Positions 1-8,524 of a stretch of 44,127 nucleotides of DNA are shown in pieces. Position numbers and translations under genes: made by a program. Each line of letters opens with the position of its first letter. Within the stretch, counting starts at the first letter, position 1. A model generated the notes under the pieces. That model did not search any database. It saw only the letters and a program-made list of their open reading frames with translations, and was not told where the DNA came from. The DNA comes from Pseudomonas sp. (GTDB taxonomy: Bacteria > Pseudomonadota > Gammaproteobacteria > Pseudomonadales > Pseudomonadaceae): contig JAKUTK010000040.1 in assembly GCA_022448005.1 (NCBI GenBank), positions 1-44,127 on the forward strand. The letters run 5' to 3'.

Positions 1-6
1 GGGCAT

Positions 7-44
7 AAAAAATCCGATACCAGAGGACTGGTATCGGATTTTCT
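7..44 (-). terminator. Rho-independent terminator after the class I fumarase
   Basis: A perfect 13-bp stem (AATCCGATACCAG at 11-23 against 28-40) closes a four-base loop. Read on the minus strand it is followed by a run of six T, so it would end the fumarase transcript. On the plus strand a shorter T run (TTTTCT) follows, so it may work both ways for a gene left of the window. Confidence 0.85.
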
Positions 45-121
45 AGAAGCCCCAGCTTGGACTCAAATGCTTAAGTGGACAGCATTAGGCATCACGCCGG
101 GCTTGTTTGTTGGCGTGTCGC

Positions 122-1645
122 TTACTGCACTTCGACCGCCAGGCTGTCGGCGATCTTCTGCTGCCAGATCGCCGGGCCAGTGATGTGCACTGACTCGCCG
201 TTGGTGTCGACCGCAACGGTGACCGGCATGTCCTTCACTTCAAACTCGTAGATGGCTTCCATACCCAGTTCGGCGAAGGCCAGTACCTTGGACTTCTTGA
301 TTGCCTGAGCGACCAGGTAGGCGGCGCCGCCGACCGCCATCAAGTAGACAGCCTTGTTGTCCTTGATCGCGTCGATGGCAATTGGGCCGCGCTCGGACTT
401 GCCGATCATGCCCAGCAGGCCAGTGCTTTCAAGAATCTGACGGGTGAATTTGTCCATGCGCGTTGCGGTGGTCGGGCCTGCAGGTCCAACCACTTCATCA
501 CCGACCGGATCGACCGGCCCGACGTAGTAGATAAAGCGACCCTTGAGGTCCACCGGCAGCTCTTCACCCTTGTTGAGCATGTCGACCATGCGCTTGTGCG
601 CAGCGTCGCGGCCGGTGAGCATCTTGCCGTTGAGCAGGACGGTCTCGCCCGGCTTCCAGCTCTGCACTTCTTCCGGGGTGATGGTGTCGAGATTGACGCG
701 GCGAGCGCTCGGGCCGGCTTCCCAGACGATTTCCGGATAGGCGTCGAGCGGTGGCGGGGTCAGTTCGGCTGGGCCGGAACCGTCGAGCACGAAGTGCGCG
801 TGGCGGGTCGCCGCGCAGTTGGGGATCATGCACACCGGCAGCGAGGCGGCGTGGGTCGGGTAGTCCATGATCTTCACATCGAGCACGGTAGTCAGGCCGC
901 CGAGGCCCTGGGCGCCGATGCCCAGCTGGTTGACCTTCTCGAACAGCTCCAGACGCAGCTCTTCGATGCGGTTCTGCGGGCCACGGGCTTTCAGCTCATG
1001 GATGTCGATGGATTCCATCAACACTTCCTTGGCCATCACCGCAGCTTTCTCGGCGGTGCCGCCGATGCCGATGCCAAGCATGCCCGGCGGGCACCAGCCA
1101 GCACCCATGGTCGGAACGGTCTTTAGGACCCAGTCGACGATGGAGTCGGACGGGTTGAGCATCGCCATCTTCGACTTGTTTTCCGAACCGCCGCCCTTGG
1201 CTGCAACGTCCACTTCCACCTTGTCGCCGGGGACGATGGAGTAGTGGATGACGGCTGGGGTGTTGTCTTTGGTGTTCTTGCGGGAACCTGCCGGGTCGGC
1301 CAGGATCGAAGCACGCAGAACGTTCTCCGGCAGGTTGTAAGCACGGCGAACACCCTCATTGATCATGTCGTCGAGGCTCATGTTTGCGCCGTCCCAGCGT
1401 ACGTCCATGCCCACACGCACGAATACAGTGACGATGCCGGTGTCCTGGCAGATCGGCCGGTGGCCGGTCGCACACATCCGCGAGTTGATCAAGATCTGTG
1501 CCATGGAATCGCGGGCAGCTGGCGATTCTTCGCGCAGGTAGGCCTCGTGCATCGCCTGGATGAAGTCGACGGGGTGGTAGTAGGAGATGAACTGCAAAGC
1601 GTCAGCAACGCTTTGTATCAGGTCGTCTTGCTTGATCACGGTCAT
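122..1645 (-). CDS. Class I fumarate hydratase, iron-sulfur dependent
   Basis: Interconverts fumarate and L-malate in the TCA cycle in the cytoplasm with an oxygen-sensitive [4Fe-4S] cluster. The 507-residue protein has the fused alpha/beta architecture of FumA/FumB-type enzymes. Visible family motifs are ICQDTG, the glycine-rich stretch after GWCPPG, PVCMIPNCAATRHAHF, and GPAGPTTATRMD in the C-terminal half; conserved cysteines in the first three fit cluster binding. I placed the start at the ATG giving MTVIKQDD because an AAGAGGA ribosome site precedes it; the frame stays open for 67 more codons upstream, but that extension has no fumarase-like sequence. It is divergent from the diguanylate cyclase and ends in the terminator at 7-44. 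Family assignment is secure; choosing fumA or fumB as a symbol is not. Confidence 0.95.
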   Translation of the reverse strand: MTVIKQDDLIQSVADALQFISYYHPVDFIQAMHEAYLREESPAARDSMAQILINSRMCATGHRPICQDTGIVTVFVRVGMDVRWDGANMSLDDMINEGVRRAYNLPENVLRASILADPAGSRKNTKDNTPAVIHYSIVPGDKVEVDVAAKGGGSENKSKMAMLNPSDSIVDWVLKTVPTMGAGWCPPGMLGIGIGGTAEKAAVMAKEVLMESIDIHELKARGPQNRIEELRLELFEKVNQLGIGAQGLGGLTTVLDVKIMDYPTHAASLPVCMIPNCAATRHAHFVLDGSGPAELTPPPLDAYPEIVWEAGPSARRVNLDTITPEEVQSWKPGETVLLNGKMLTGRDAAHKRMVDMLNKGEELPVDLKGRFIYYVGPVDPVGDEVVGPAGPTTATRMDKFTRQILESTGLLGMIGKSERGPIAIDAIKDNKAVYLMAVGGAAYLVAQAIKKSKVLAFAELGMEAIYEFEVKDMPVTVAVDTNGESVHITGPAIWQQKIADSLAVEVQ

Positions 1646-2001
1646 GCAGCGCGTCCTCTTGGCGGGGCGGAAACAGTGCGTATCGAGAAAGCGACCGACA
1701 CGCTCAGTAAAAAATGCGCAGCAGTATAACCTGCTGTAGAGCAGGGAACACAGACGGACCAAAGGTGAAGGGATGCACAGCGGAAACTGGCATGACGCCG
1801 GCAGCGACACGGCGTTGAACGACGGGCCGACACGCCGGCTCCGCATCGGCGCGAGCGCAATAGCAAAGGTCTTGTTGAAGATGATCGTTCGATTGCAGCG
1901 GTTTCTGGTGATGTTTTCTCATACTGTCGATACAGCTGCGTATAGGTTTTTTACAACGCGCGGCGTAAAGTGTGACGAATTGCCACTATGGGATGGATTC
2001 C
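1646..2001. other. Divergent intergenic region between fumarase and diguanylate cyclase
   Basis: A 356-base region between divergent genes. It holds the likely fumarase promoter. The open frames across it have no good ribosome sites and no recognisable sequence, so I see no gene. The end nearest the cyclase is AT-rich (1911-1960) with a TATAGG at 1941-1946 that might be a -10 element, but no matching -35 was found. Confidence 0.5.
1723..1751 (-). promoter_or_regulatory. Possible sigma-70 promoter of the fumarase gene with a dyad in the spacer
   Basis: On the minus strand a TATACT -10 element lies at 1728-1723, about 78 bases before the start codon. The -35 region (around GTGTTC, 17 bases upstream) is weak. 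A perfect dyad CCTGCT-GTAG-AGCAGG (1730-1745) fills the spacer, which could be a regulator site. Seen only by eye. Confidence 0.35.
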
Positions 2002-3132
2002 ATGCGCGCTAGTCGTGACGAAAGCGAACAGCAAGCGCTGCAGTTATTGGTGACCAAGCGCTTTGGCATGGCGGCCGCCACCTACGGGCTGGCATTGCTG
2101 CTGACCTGGATTACTGTGGCTGCCGGCTTCTACCAGGCGCCGGTCGAAACGGCGGTCGCGGGGTCGGTGATGATTGCGGCTAGCCAGCTAACGTTTTTCT
2201 GGGTCTTCTATCGCGGCCACAACCTGCGCTTTCGCGACCCCAGTCTGACCGAACCACAAGTGCTGGTTGCCCTGGTCTGGCTGACCTTTTTTTTGTTCAA
2301 TCTCGGCGATAACCGCGGATCGTTGCTGGTGCTGTACGTGCTGGTGTTGATGTTTGCCGTGTTCCTCCCGCCGAAAATTTTCCTTCGCTATGCCGTGCTG
2401 GCGCTCATCAGTTTCGTCGGCATGGTGTATTTCGATGCGCAAATGGGGCACCTGAACGACCCGCAGACAGCACTGCTGCAGACGGGGGTGCTGCTGGTGA
2501 CCCTGGTCTGGATGTGCTTGTTCGTCAGCTATGTCTACAGGTTGCGTCAACGCATGCGTCAGCGCCGCTTTGCCCTGCAGGCGCACCAAGAAACGCTGCG
2601 CGGCATGATGCGGCAGCTGGAAGACCTGGCCTCGACCGATGAGCTGACAGGGCTCTTCAACCGCCGGCACTTCCTGCGCAAGGCGGAAGCCGAGCTGAAT
2701 CGGCTGCGGGCAGGGCATCAGTCCGGCCTGGCGCTGATCGATCTCGACTATTTCAAACGAGTCAACGATCTGCATGGGCATGCGGTGGGGGACCGGGTGC
2801 TGCAAACCTTCGCGTCCGTGGCTCGATCCTGTCTGCGAGACGACGACATATTGGCTCGCTACGGTGGCGAAGAGTTCGTTCTATTGCTGCCGAACACCGA
2901 TGCCGAGCAATTCAGCGCCTGTTGCGAGCGCTTGCGCGAAGCTTTCGCCAACGCCCCGCTGCCGGAAGGGATTAAGCAGGCTGGCCATTTGAGCCTTTCG
3001 GTCGGCTTGACCCTGCTTCGTGAAGGCGATGATCTTGATGAATCCTTGCAGCGCGCCGACGACGCGCTGTACCGAGCCAAGGGAAATGGTCGGAATCGAT
3101 GCGAAACCAGCTGGACAGCGGTGAATGCCTGA
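2002..3132 (+). CDS. Membrane-anchored diguanylate cyclase, SadC-like
   Basis: Predicted to make cyclic-di-GMP from two GTP at the inner membrane. The N-terminal half shows about six hydrophobic segments (near residues 27-44, 52-70, 87-101, 107-123, 127-144 and 157-178), followed by an arginine-rich linker and a GGDEF domain. The catalytic motif is GGEEF (288-292), and an intact RxxD inhibitory site (R279-D282) sits five residues before it, so product inhibition is expected. From memory the position next to fumarase and a ferredoxin reductase matches sadC (PA4332), which controls the swimming-to-biofilm switch; this protein (376 residues) is shorter. The start is uncertain: in-frame GTG 1972, ATG 1993 and ATG 2002 are possible; 2002 has the best purine-rich site (GGGATGG). 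It overlaps the next gene by eight bases. Confidence 0.88.
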   Translation: MRASRDESEQQALQLLVTKRFGMAAATYGLALLLTWITVAAGFYQAPVETAVAGSVMIAASQLTFFWVFYRGHNLRFRDPSLTEPQVLVALVWLTFFLFNLGDNRGSLLVLYVLVLMFAVFLPPKIFLRYAVLALISFVGMVYFDAQMGHLNDPQTALLQTGVLLVTLVWMCLFVSYVYRLRQRMRQRRFALQAHQETLRGMMRQLEDLASTDELTGLFNRRHFLRKAEAELNRLRAGHQSGLALIDLDYFKRVNDLHGHAVGDRVLQTFASVARSCLRDDDILARYGGEEFVLLLPNTDAEQFSACCERLREAFANAPLPEGIKQAGHLSLSVGLTLLREGDDLDESLQRADDALYRAKGNGRNRCETSWTAVNA

Positions 3133-4069
3133 GATCACCCACGGGGAGCGGACCTGGCGGGTGGCGAAGGGCAGCAATCTGCTCGATGCGCTCAATGATG
3201 CTGGCCTGAACGTACCCTTCAGCTGCCGAGCGGGCAGTTGCCATGCCTGCCTGGTTCGCTGCCTGCAAGGTGAACCACAGGATGCCCGCCCGCAGGCACT
3301 CGACTCTGCGCGGCGCCTGGAAGGCTGGCGGCTCGCTTGCCAATGCAGTGTGGCGGAAAACCTCAATGTTGCGATCTTCGATCCTGCGCGCGAAGGTCTA
3401 CCGGCGCGGGTAATAGGACACGACTGGCTGGACGACCGGGTTTTGCGGTTACGCCTGCTGCCGACCGCGCGGCCGCTGCGCTACCAGGCGGGTCAGCATG
3501 TGCTGTTGTGGAGTAACCATGGAGTCGCCCGGCCCTATTCATTGGCAAGCGTACCCTGGGAAGATAGCTGGCTTGAGTTTCACCTCGATTGTCGGCACAA
3601 CGGTGCCTTTTGCGATGCGGCGCGTACGCTGACCGTCGATGACACTCTGCACTTGGGCCAACCGCATACCGGCGCGCTGCGCTACGAGCCCGAATGGCAG
3701 ATGAGGCCGTTACTGTTGCTGGCTGCCGGGACGGGACTCGCCCCGCTCTGGAGCCTGCTGCGAGAAGCGCTGCATCAGGAGCACGAGGGACCGATCCGTT
3801 TGCTGCATTTCTGCCGTGGCGCCTCCTATCTGCAAGGGCCGCTAGAGGCCCTTGCCGAGGCGAATAGCAACCTGAGCATCGAATACGTCGATGCGGGACA
3901 TACAGGCAGCCGTCTGCTGTCGCTGCGCGCCACGTCGCGTCAGGAAGTAGCGCTGATCTGCGGCGGCAGCGGCTTTGTCGAAGACTGCGCCAAGCGCATG
4001 TTTCTGGCGGGGCTGCCGCGGGGGCAGGTATTGAGTGACGCCTTTCTGACCCGTCAGTTCGGGGCATAA
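3125..4069 (+). CDS. 2Fe-2S ferredoxin / FAD-dependent oxidoreductase
   Basis: Predicted electron-transfer protein with an N-terminal plant-type ferredoxin domain, then a ferredoxin-NADP reductase-like FAD domain and NAD domain. Cluster ligands are C34, C39, C42 (CxxxxCxxC) and C72 in the LACQ motif. RPYSLAS is the flavin-binding motif and LLAAGTGLAP the pyridine-nucleotide motif. The layout resembles the reductase subunits of Rieske oxygenases and CDP-4-dehydro-6-deoxyglucose reductase, but no oxygenase partner is nearby, so the acceptor is unknown. The ATG lies inside the end of the cyclase gene (eight-base overlap), which suggests translational coupling. It corresponds in position to PA4331 of P. 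aeruginosa (from memory); the enoyl-CoA hydratase gene I recall next to it there is absent here. Confidence 0.85.
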   Translation: MPEITHGERTWRVAKGSNLLDALNDAGLNVPFSCRAGSCHACLVRCLQGEPQDARPQALDSARRLEGWRLACQCSVAENLNVAIFDPAREGLPARVIGHDWLDDRVLRLRLLPTARPLRYQAGQHVLLWSNHGVARPYSLASVPWEDSWLEFHLDCRHNGAFCDAARTLTVDDTLHLGQPHTGALRYEPEWQMRPLLLLAAGTGLAPLWSLLREALHQEHEGPIRLLHFCRGASYLQGPLEALAEANSNLSIEYVDAGHTGSRLLSLRATSRQEVALICGGSGFVEDCAKRMFLAGLPRGQVLSDAFLTRQFGA

Positions 4070-4104
4070 CTAACCGCAGCAGGCATAAATCTTTAATTGG
4101 GAAC

Positions 4105-4141
4105 GGCGCGCCAGGTCGCTCTGACCGGCAGCTGGCGCGCC
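4105..4141. terminator. GC-rich hairpin between convergent genes
   Basis: GGCGCGCCAG (4105-4114) pairs perfectly with CTGGCGCGCC (4132-4141), and an inner GGTC/GACC (4114-4117, 4123-4126) could extend the structure. It lies between the convergent reductase and pykA genes. Neither side has a proper T run, so termination may be inefficient or the hairpin may only protect 3' ends. Confidence 0.5.
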
Positions 4142-4148
4142 GCGCCAA

Positions 4149-5600
4149 TCAGGTCAACGAATCGCCCACACGCAGAATCTTCATGGTGTTGGTGCCACCG
4201 GTGCCGTGGTAGGTATCGCCCTTGGTCAGGATCACCCAGTCGCCAACATTAACGATGTTGCGCTTGAGCAGCTCGTCTACAGCCGACTGGCTGACCTTGT
4301 CGGCCGGCAGGGCTGCCGGGTCGAAGGGGATGGTTTGCACGCCGCGGAACATGGCGACACGCGCCTGAGTGTCGCGATGGGGCGAAAAGGCGAAGATCGG
4401 TACCGACGAGCGAATCCGCGACATGATCAGCGGGGTGTAGCCGCTTTCGGTCAAGCTGATGATCGCCTTGACGCCGGGGAAGTGGTTCGCCGTGTACATG
4501 GCAGCCAGGGCGGTGCTTTCGTCGCTGCGCTCGAAGCGCTGACCAAGACGATGGCCCGACTTGATACTGGTCGGATGCTTCTCGGCACCGACACAAACGC
4601 GCGCCATTGCCTTGATGGCTTCGACCGGGTACTCGCCCGCGGCGCTTTCAGCCGAGAGCATTACCGCGTCGGTGTAGTCGAGCACGGCGTTGGCTACATC
4701 GGACACTTCGGCGCGAGTCGGCATCGGATTCTGGATCATCGACTCCATCATCTGGGTCGCGGTGATCACCACCTTGTTGTTGCGGCGCGCGTGCAGAATG
4801 ATCTTCTTCTGAATGCCTACCAGCTCGGCATCGCCGATTTCCACGCCCAGATCGCCACGCGCAACCATCACGCCATCACTGGCGCGGATCAGGCCATCCA
4901 GCGCTTCGTCATCGGCGACGGCTTCGGCACGCTCGATCTTGGCGATCAGCCAGGCACTTGAGCCGGCTTCGTCGCGTAGGCGGCGGGCCAGCTCCATATC
5001 TGCGGCATCACGCGGAAAGGAAACGGCGAGATAGTCCAGGTTCATATCGGCGGCCAGCTTGATGTCGGCTTTGTCCTTGGCGGTCAACGCCGGGGCAGTC
5101 AGGCCGCCGCCGCGACGGTTGATGCCTTTGTTGTCTGACAGCGGCCCGCCGATCAGCACAGTGCAATGCAGTTCGTCGGCCGTAGTGGCGTCTACGCGCA
5201 TGACTACGCGACCATCGTCGAGCAGAAGTTCGTCACCGACGCTACAGTCTTTCACCAGATCCGGATAATCGATCCCAACCACTTCTTGGGTGCCGGCATC
5301 GCGGGGGTGGGTAACGGAGAAGCGAAAGCTGTCGCCTTCGGCCAGCTCGATGCGCTTGTTGGCGAACTTGGCGATTCGGATCTTCGGTCCCTGCAAGTCA
5401 CCGAGCAGCGCGACAAAGCGACCATGCTTCGCGGCAATGTCCCGTACCAGCTGCGCGCGTGCGCGGTGCTCATCCGGCGTCCCGTGGGAAAAATTCAGGC
5501 GGGCCACATCGAGCCCGGCAACGATCATTTTTTCCAGCACCTCCGGCGAACTGCTGGCTGGACCCAGAGTGGCGACGATTTTGGTACGGCGCGAGATCAT
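4149..5600 (-). CDS. pykA: Pyruvate kinase
   Basis: Catalyses the last step of glycolysis: phosphoenolpyruvate plus ADP to pyruvate plus ATP. The 483-residue protein starts with the typical RRTKIVATLGPAS, followed by LNFSHG, LLGDLQGPKIRI, the Mg-binding KIERAEA and MVARGDLGVEIG motifs, and the signature VITATQMMESMI. The C-terminal regulatory domain is present, ending KILRVGDSLT. An AAAGGAG ribosome site stands just before the ATG. It is monocistronic and divergent from the lipoprotein gene. From memory Pseudomonas carries two pyruvate kinases; the neighbourhood (fumarase, cyclase, PilZ) matches pykA (PA4329) rather than pykF. Confidence 0.96.
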   Translation of the reverse strand: MISRRTKIVATLGPASSSPEVLEKMIVAGLDVARLNFSHGTPDEHRARAQLVRDIAAKHGRFVALLGDLQGPKIRIAKFANKRIELAEGDSFRFSVTHPRDAGTQEVVGIDYPDLVKDCSVGDELLLDDGRVVMRVDATTADELHCTVLIGGPLSDNKGINRRGGGLTAPALTAKDKADIKLAADMNLDYLAVSFPRDAADMELARRLRDEAGSSAWLIAKIERAEAVADDEALDGLIRASDGVMVARGDLGVEIGDAELVGIQKKIILHARRNNKVVITATQMMESMIQNPMPTRAEVSDVANAVLDYTDAVMLSAESAAGEYPVEAIKAMARVCVGAEKHPTSIKSGHRLGQRFERSDESTALAAMYTANHFPGVKAIISLTESGYTPLIMSRIRSSVPIFAFSPHRDTQARVAMFRGVQTIPFDPAALPADKVSQSAVDELLKRNIVNVGDWVILTKGDTYHGTGGTNTMKILRVGDSLT

Positions 5601-5776
5601 TCAATGCTCCTTTTTCAGAATGGCGGCGAGGCTACTATGCCGGGCGGCTGTAGTCATTGTTGGGCTGCACTACTCTTTTGGCAGTGGCCTGGCGGGTGTT
5701 CAAGTGACGTTTGGCAGCCGAGCGGGCTGTAGTTTTTTCCCTGACGGTCGATACGCCAGCATCGGAGGAATCACCT

Positions 5777-6154
5777 ATGCGCACACTGTTCATCATTGTT
5801 CTGGCCACCCTCAGCGTAGGCTGCAGCAGCAAAAATGCGCTTCATCGCCATCTCGATATGGCCTACAAGCAATACGAGTTGGGTGATTGCGACAAAGTCA
5901 TGCTCGAACTCTCCCAGGCCGAGCGGCGCAGTCGACCACGGGATAATCTGCAACCGGAAATATCGCTATTGCGCGGTCAGTGCCTGGAGCGTCAGGGCCT
6001 GTTTGTCGACGCGGCGCAGACCTATCAGTTCATTCAGTCGCGCTATCCGGCCAGCGAATACGCTTTTCGCAGTCGCGCCAGGCTGGAGACGCTGCGTCAG
6101 TTGGGGCACTATCAGCCGGAGGAACGAGTGGTGACCCACGCCGTCAAACCCTGA
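5777..6154 (+). CDS. Small lipoprotein with TPR-like helices
   Basis: A 125-residue protein with a lipoprotein signal: MRTLFIIVLATLSVGC, where LSVGC is the lipobox, so the mature protein should be attached to the membrane through its N-terminal cysteine. The rest is alpha-helical, with a tetratricopeptide-like pattern (AYKQYELGDCDKVMLELSQ, then FVDAAQTYQFIQSRYPASEYA) resembling TPR units of BamD/YfiO-type lipoproteins, though too short to be BamD. A strong CGGAGGAA ribosome site fixes the start; an in-frame upstream extension (from 5711) lacks one. It is divergent from pykA and is followed by the DUF4124 gene after 39 bases. Function unknown; a role in envelope assembly is only a guess. Confidence 0.8.
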   Translation: MRTLFIIVLATLSVGCSSKNALHRHLDMAYKQYELGDCDKVMLELSQAERRSRPRDNLQPEISLLRGQCLERQGLFVDAAQTYQFIQSRYPASEYAFRSRARLETLRQLGHYQPEERVVTHAVKP

Positions 6155-6193
6155 AATGAGAGCGGGTCTTTTGACCGGCTGGGGAAGGATCCC

Positions 6194-6619
6194 ATGCGTA
6201 TCGCATTACTGATCGTCAGCGTTTTGTTAAGCCCGCTGGCGACGGCCGACATCTACCGCTGGGTCGATCCGGGAGGCAACGTGCACTTCAGTGCGAAGCC
6301 GCAGCCCGGCGCAGAGCAGGTCGAGGTCCGGCCGCAGGTGGTCCACAGAGACGATGCGACCCGGGAGCGCCAGGCGCGCACGGAGCGCTTCTTCGAAGCT
6401 CGTCGGGAGGAACAGGCGGCGGCCAGGGTGGCAGCGAGCGCCAGGCAGGGGCAGCGTGAGCAAGAGTGCCAGCAGCTGCGCGACCGCTTATCGCGGCTGT
6501 CTCACGGCGGGCGCTACTTCAGTGCCGATGCAAAGGGTGGGCGGGTCTACTACAGTGATGAAGAAATAGGGGCGGCGCGGCGGCAGTTGGCCAGTCGTAT
6601 CAGTCAGATCTGCCGCTGA
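6194..6619 (+). CDS. DUF4124 domain secreted protein
   Basis: A 141-residue protein with a Sec signal peptide (MRIALLIVSVLLSPLATA, cleavage before DIYRW). Immediately after it comes the DUF4124 signature, a short beta-rich stretch DIYRWVDPGGNVHFS that is common at the N terminus of exported proteobacterial proteins. The remainder is charged and helical, rich in Arg, Glu and Gln (residues ~55-105), probably coiled. A GGAAGGA ribosome site lies six bases before the ATG. It sits between the lipoprotein and the PilZ gene and may be cotranscribed with both. No biochemical function is known to me for DUF4124. Confidence 0.82.
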   Translation: MRIALLIVSVLLSPLATADIYRWVDPGGNVHFSAKPQPGAEQVEVRPQVVHRDDATRERQARTERFFEARREEQAAARVAASARQGQREQECQQLRDRLSRLSHGGRYFSADAKGGRVYYSDEEIGAARRQLASRISQICR

Positions 6620-6668
6620 AGGCCGGACACGGCAGCAGCGATAAAACTTGGCGGCAGGCCCGCATCCG

Positions 6669-7103
6669 ATGGACATGCATAATCAACGCAGTATCCAACG
6701 GCACCAGTTGCCGTATTACCTCAACGTATTCAACCGTTTCACGGACAAGCCCTTGGGTTTCATTGGCAACCTGTCCGAGACAGGACTGATGTTGATCAGC
6801 CCCTATCCGATGATGACCGACGTACGTTTCGATATGCGGCTGAAAATCCCCGGGCAGCATAGCCAGCTGCGCTATATCGATTTCAGTGCCGTCTGCCGTT
6901 GGTCGCGTGAGGACGTCACGCCCGGCAGTTTCGATTCCGGTTTCGTGTTTGCCTCACCGCCGCGTGAGATTCGTGAAATGATCGATGCGCTGCACCACTA
7001 CTTCAGTTTTCGTCCCATGCAGCATATCCCGCCCGCGCGTCTGCCCCGTATCGAATCAGCCGGGAACAAGTCCGCCGACCAGGATTGCTGCAAAGGCAGC
7101 TGA
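6669..7103 (+). CDS. PilZ domain protein, cyclic-di-GMP receptor candidate
   Basis: A 144-residue single-domain PilZ protein. The two motifs that bind cyclic-di-GMP are intact: RxxxR at R7-R11 and NxSxxG at N34-G39, followed by the expected beta-barrel sequence. It should therefore bind the second messenger and act on a partner protein. From memory it corresponds in position to PA4324, one of the eight PilZ-domain proteins of P. aeruginosa. ATG 6669 is preferred over an upstream in-frame TTG (6648); a second ATG at 6675 is also possible, and ribosome sites are weak for all. The C-terminal 25 residues are polar and may be flexible. It converges on the DUF58 gene, and the SadC-like cyclase lies about 4.6 kb away. 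Confidence 0.88.
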   Translation: MDMHNQRSIQRHQLPYYLNVFNRFTDKPLGFIGNLSETGLMLISPYPMMTDVRFDMRLKIPGQHSQLRYIDFSAVCRWSREDVTPGSFDSGFVFASPPREIREMIDALHHYFSFRPMQHIPPARLPRIESAGNKSADQDCCKGS

Positions 7104-7167
7104 ACCTACGCCACCTGGCAAAGCGTGCATCGCTTAAGCGCTCTGCGCAGCAACCCTAGACAAGCGG

Positions 7168-8499
7168 TTACAGCACTCCGCCTTTCTTCCAGGCCAGGTA
7201 GCGGCTGATCAGCGCTGGTCCGAGCTCGTGCGGATGGACATCGAGCACTGGGACCCCATGGGCAACAAGCTGTTCATGAAGCGTGCCGCGGGCGTTGAGG
7301 TAGTCGAGTGTTCCGCAATAATCGAGGGCTTGCTGAAAGGTTTCGACGGGCTGTTGACGTAACCTGTCCAGAACCGGCTCGCGCAGGCTCACGACCAACA
7401 CACGGTGTCGGCGGGAAAGTCGCTGGACGGCTCCGAGCAGCTCTTCGTCGTCTTCGTCGCGCAGGTTGCTGATGATGATCACCAGTGCGCGGCGTTTCTG
7501 CAGGGCCAGGACATCGGTAATGGCAAGGGAGAAATCGGCTGGTCGCTGCGTATTGACCAAGTCATAAACACCGTTGAGCAACGTATTGAGTTGCATTTGG
7601 CCTTTGGCGGGAGCGAAGAAGAGCCGTTGCTCGGTGGCGAAGGTATAGAGTCCTAAAGCGTCGCCCTGGCGCAGCGCGACATAGCCCAGCAGCAGGCTGG
7701 CATTGAGCGCATGATCAAAGTGCGTAAGCGGGCCGTCCTGGCTGCGCATCCGTCTGCCGCAATCGAGCATCAGTAGGATCTGCTGGTCCCTATCGTCCTG
7801 ATACTCCCGGACGATGGGCGTGCGGTTGCGCGCCGTGGCCTTCCAGTCGATTTGCCGCAGGGTGTCGCCATCGTGGAAGCTGCGTAACTGGTGAAAATCC
7901 ATGCCAAGCCCCCGCCTGGGCTGCTGGCGTACACCCAAGCGGCTCAGCCAGCGGTCCACTGCCATCAGTGGCGCACCGTGCAGCTGGGTGAAATCGGGAT
8001 AGACCCGCGTCTGCGATGGCAGCGGCAGTAGGCGCCGCTCTCGCCACAACCCCAGAGGGCTGAACAAGCGAATCTCGCAATGCTCGAAATGGAAGTGCCC
8101 GCGACGCGCCGGCTGCAGACGGTAGCTGAGCTGGCAGAACTGCTGAGCATGCAGCAGCAACTGCTGTGGCAGCGCCTGCATGTCCAGCCCAGCAGGCACA
8201 TGGTCGAAAACTTCGGCACGCATGGCGTGCGCCATTGGGTGTCGAATCTCGAGCTGAACTTCATGCCAGCGGCCCAGCGCAAGGTTGCCGGCCAGTACGC
8301 GCCGTAGCTCTGGAGAAGGCAGGCGGTGCAGATGCAAGGCGTCAAGCGTTGCAACCAGTCCCAGGCACAGCAACAGACCCCACCAGGCCGTATGGATAGC
8401 CGACGGCACGGCGCTTTCGAGTGCCGCCGCGGTACCCAGCAAAAGCCCAAGGCAAAGCACAGCGGCCAGGGCGTAGAGCAATCGACGTGACGGATTCAT
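7168..8499 (-). CDS. DUF58 protein with a vWA-like domain
   Basis: A 443-residue membrane-anchored protein: two hydrophobic segments near the N terminus (about residues 8-28 and 38-54), then a beta-rich region, then the DUF58 signature (FHDGDTLRQIDWKATARN followed by VREYQDDRDQQILLMLDCG). The latter region begins a von Willebrand A-like fold; LDCGRRM takes the place of a metal site of DxSxS type. DUF58 proteins are usually encoded next to MoxR ATPases, as here, and the pair is thought to act as a chaperone or remodelling unit, by analogy with MoxR/vWA pairs that insert metals or mature membrane complexes. It is the last gene of the six-gene operon, 25 bases after the MoxR stop. Confidence 0.9.
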   Translation of the reverse strand: MNPSRRLLYALAAVLCLGLLLGTAAALESAVPSAIHTAWWGLLLCLGLVATLDALHLHRLPSPELRRVLAGNLALGRWHEVQLEIRHPMAHAMRAEVFDHVPAGLDMQALPQQLLLHAQQFCQLSYRLQPARRGHFHFEHCEIRLFSPLGLWRERRLLPLPSQTRVYPDFTQLHGAPLMAVDRWLSRLGVRQQPRRGLGMDFHQLRSFHDGDTLRQIDWKATARNRTPIVREYQDDRDQQILLMLDCGRRMRSQDGPLTHFDHALNASLLLGYVALRQGDALGLYTFATEQRLFFAPAKGQMQLNTLLNGVYDLVNTQRPADFSLAITDVLALQKRRALVIIISNLRDEDDEELLGAVQRLSRRHRVLVVSLREPVLDRLRQQPVETFQQALDYCGTLDYLNARGTLHEQLVAHGVPVLDVHPHELGPALISRYLAWKKGGVL

Positions 8500-8524
8500 C
8501 GAGGCGCTCGCATGCCGATGAGCG

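Noticed and set aside
122..1846. Extended 574-residue fumarase with upstream start
   Set aside because: The extra N terminus has no similarity to fumarases and crosses the likely promoter; the ATG at 1645 has a ribosome site and gives the usual length.
1924..1935. CTGT-CGAT-ACAG dyad before the cyclase gene, possible LexA box
   Set aside because: The LexA consensus needs CTG-N10-CAG; here only six bases separate CTG and CAG.
2188..2805. 205-codon frame antisense to the cyclase
   Set aside because: Fully inside a real gene, glutamine/histidine-rich shadow translation.
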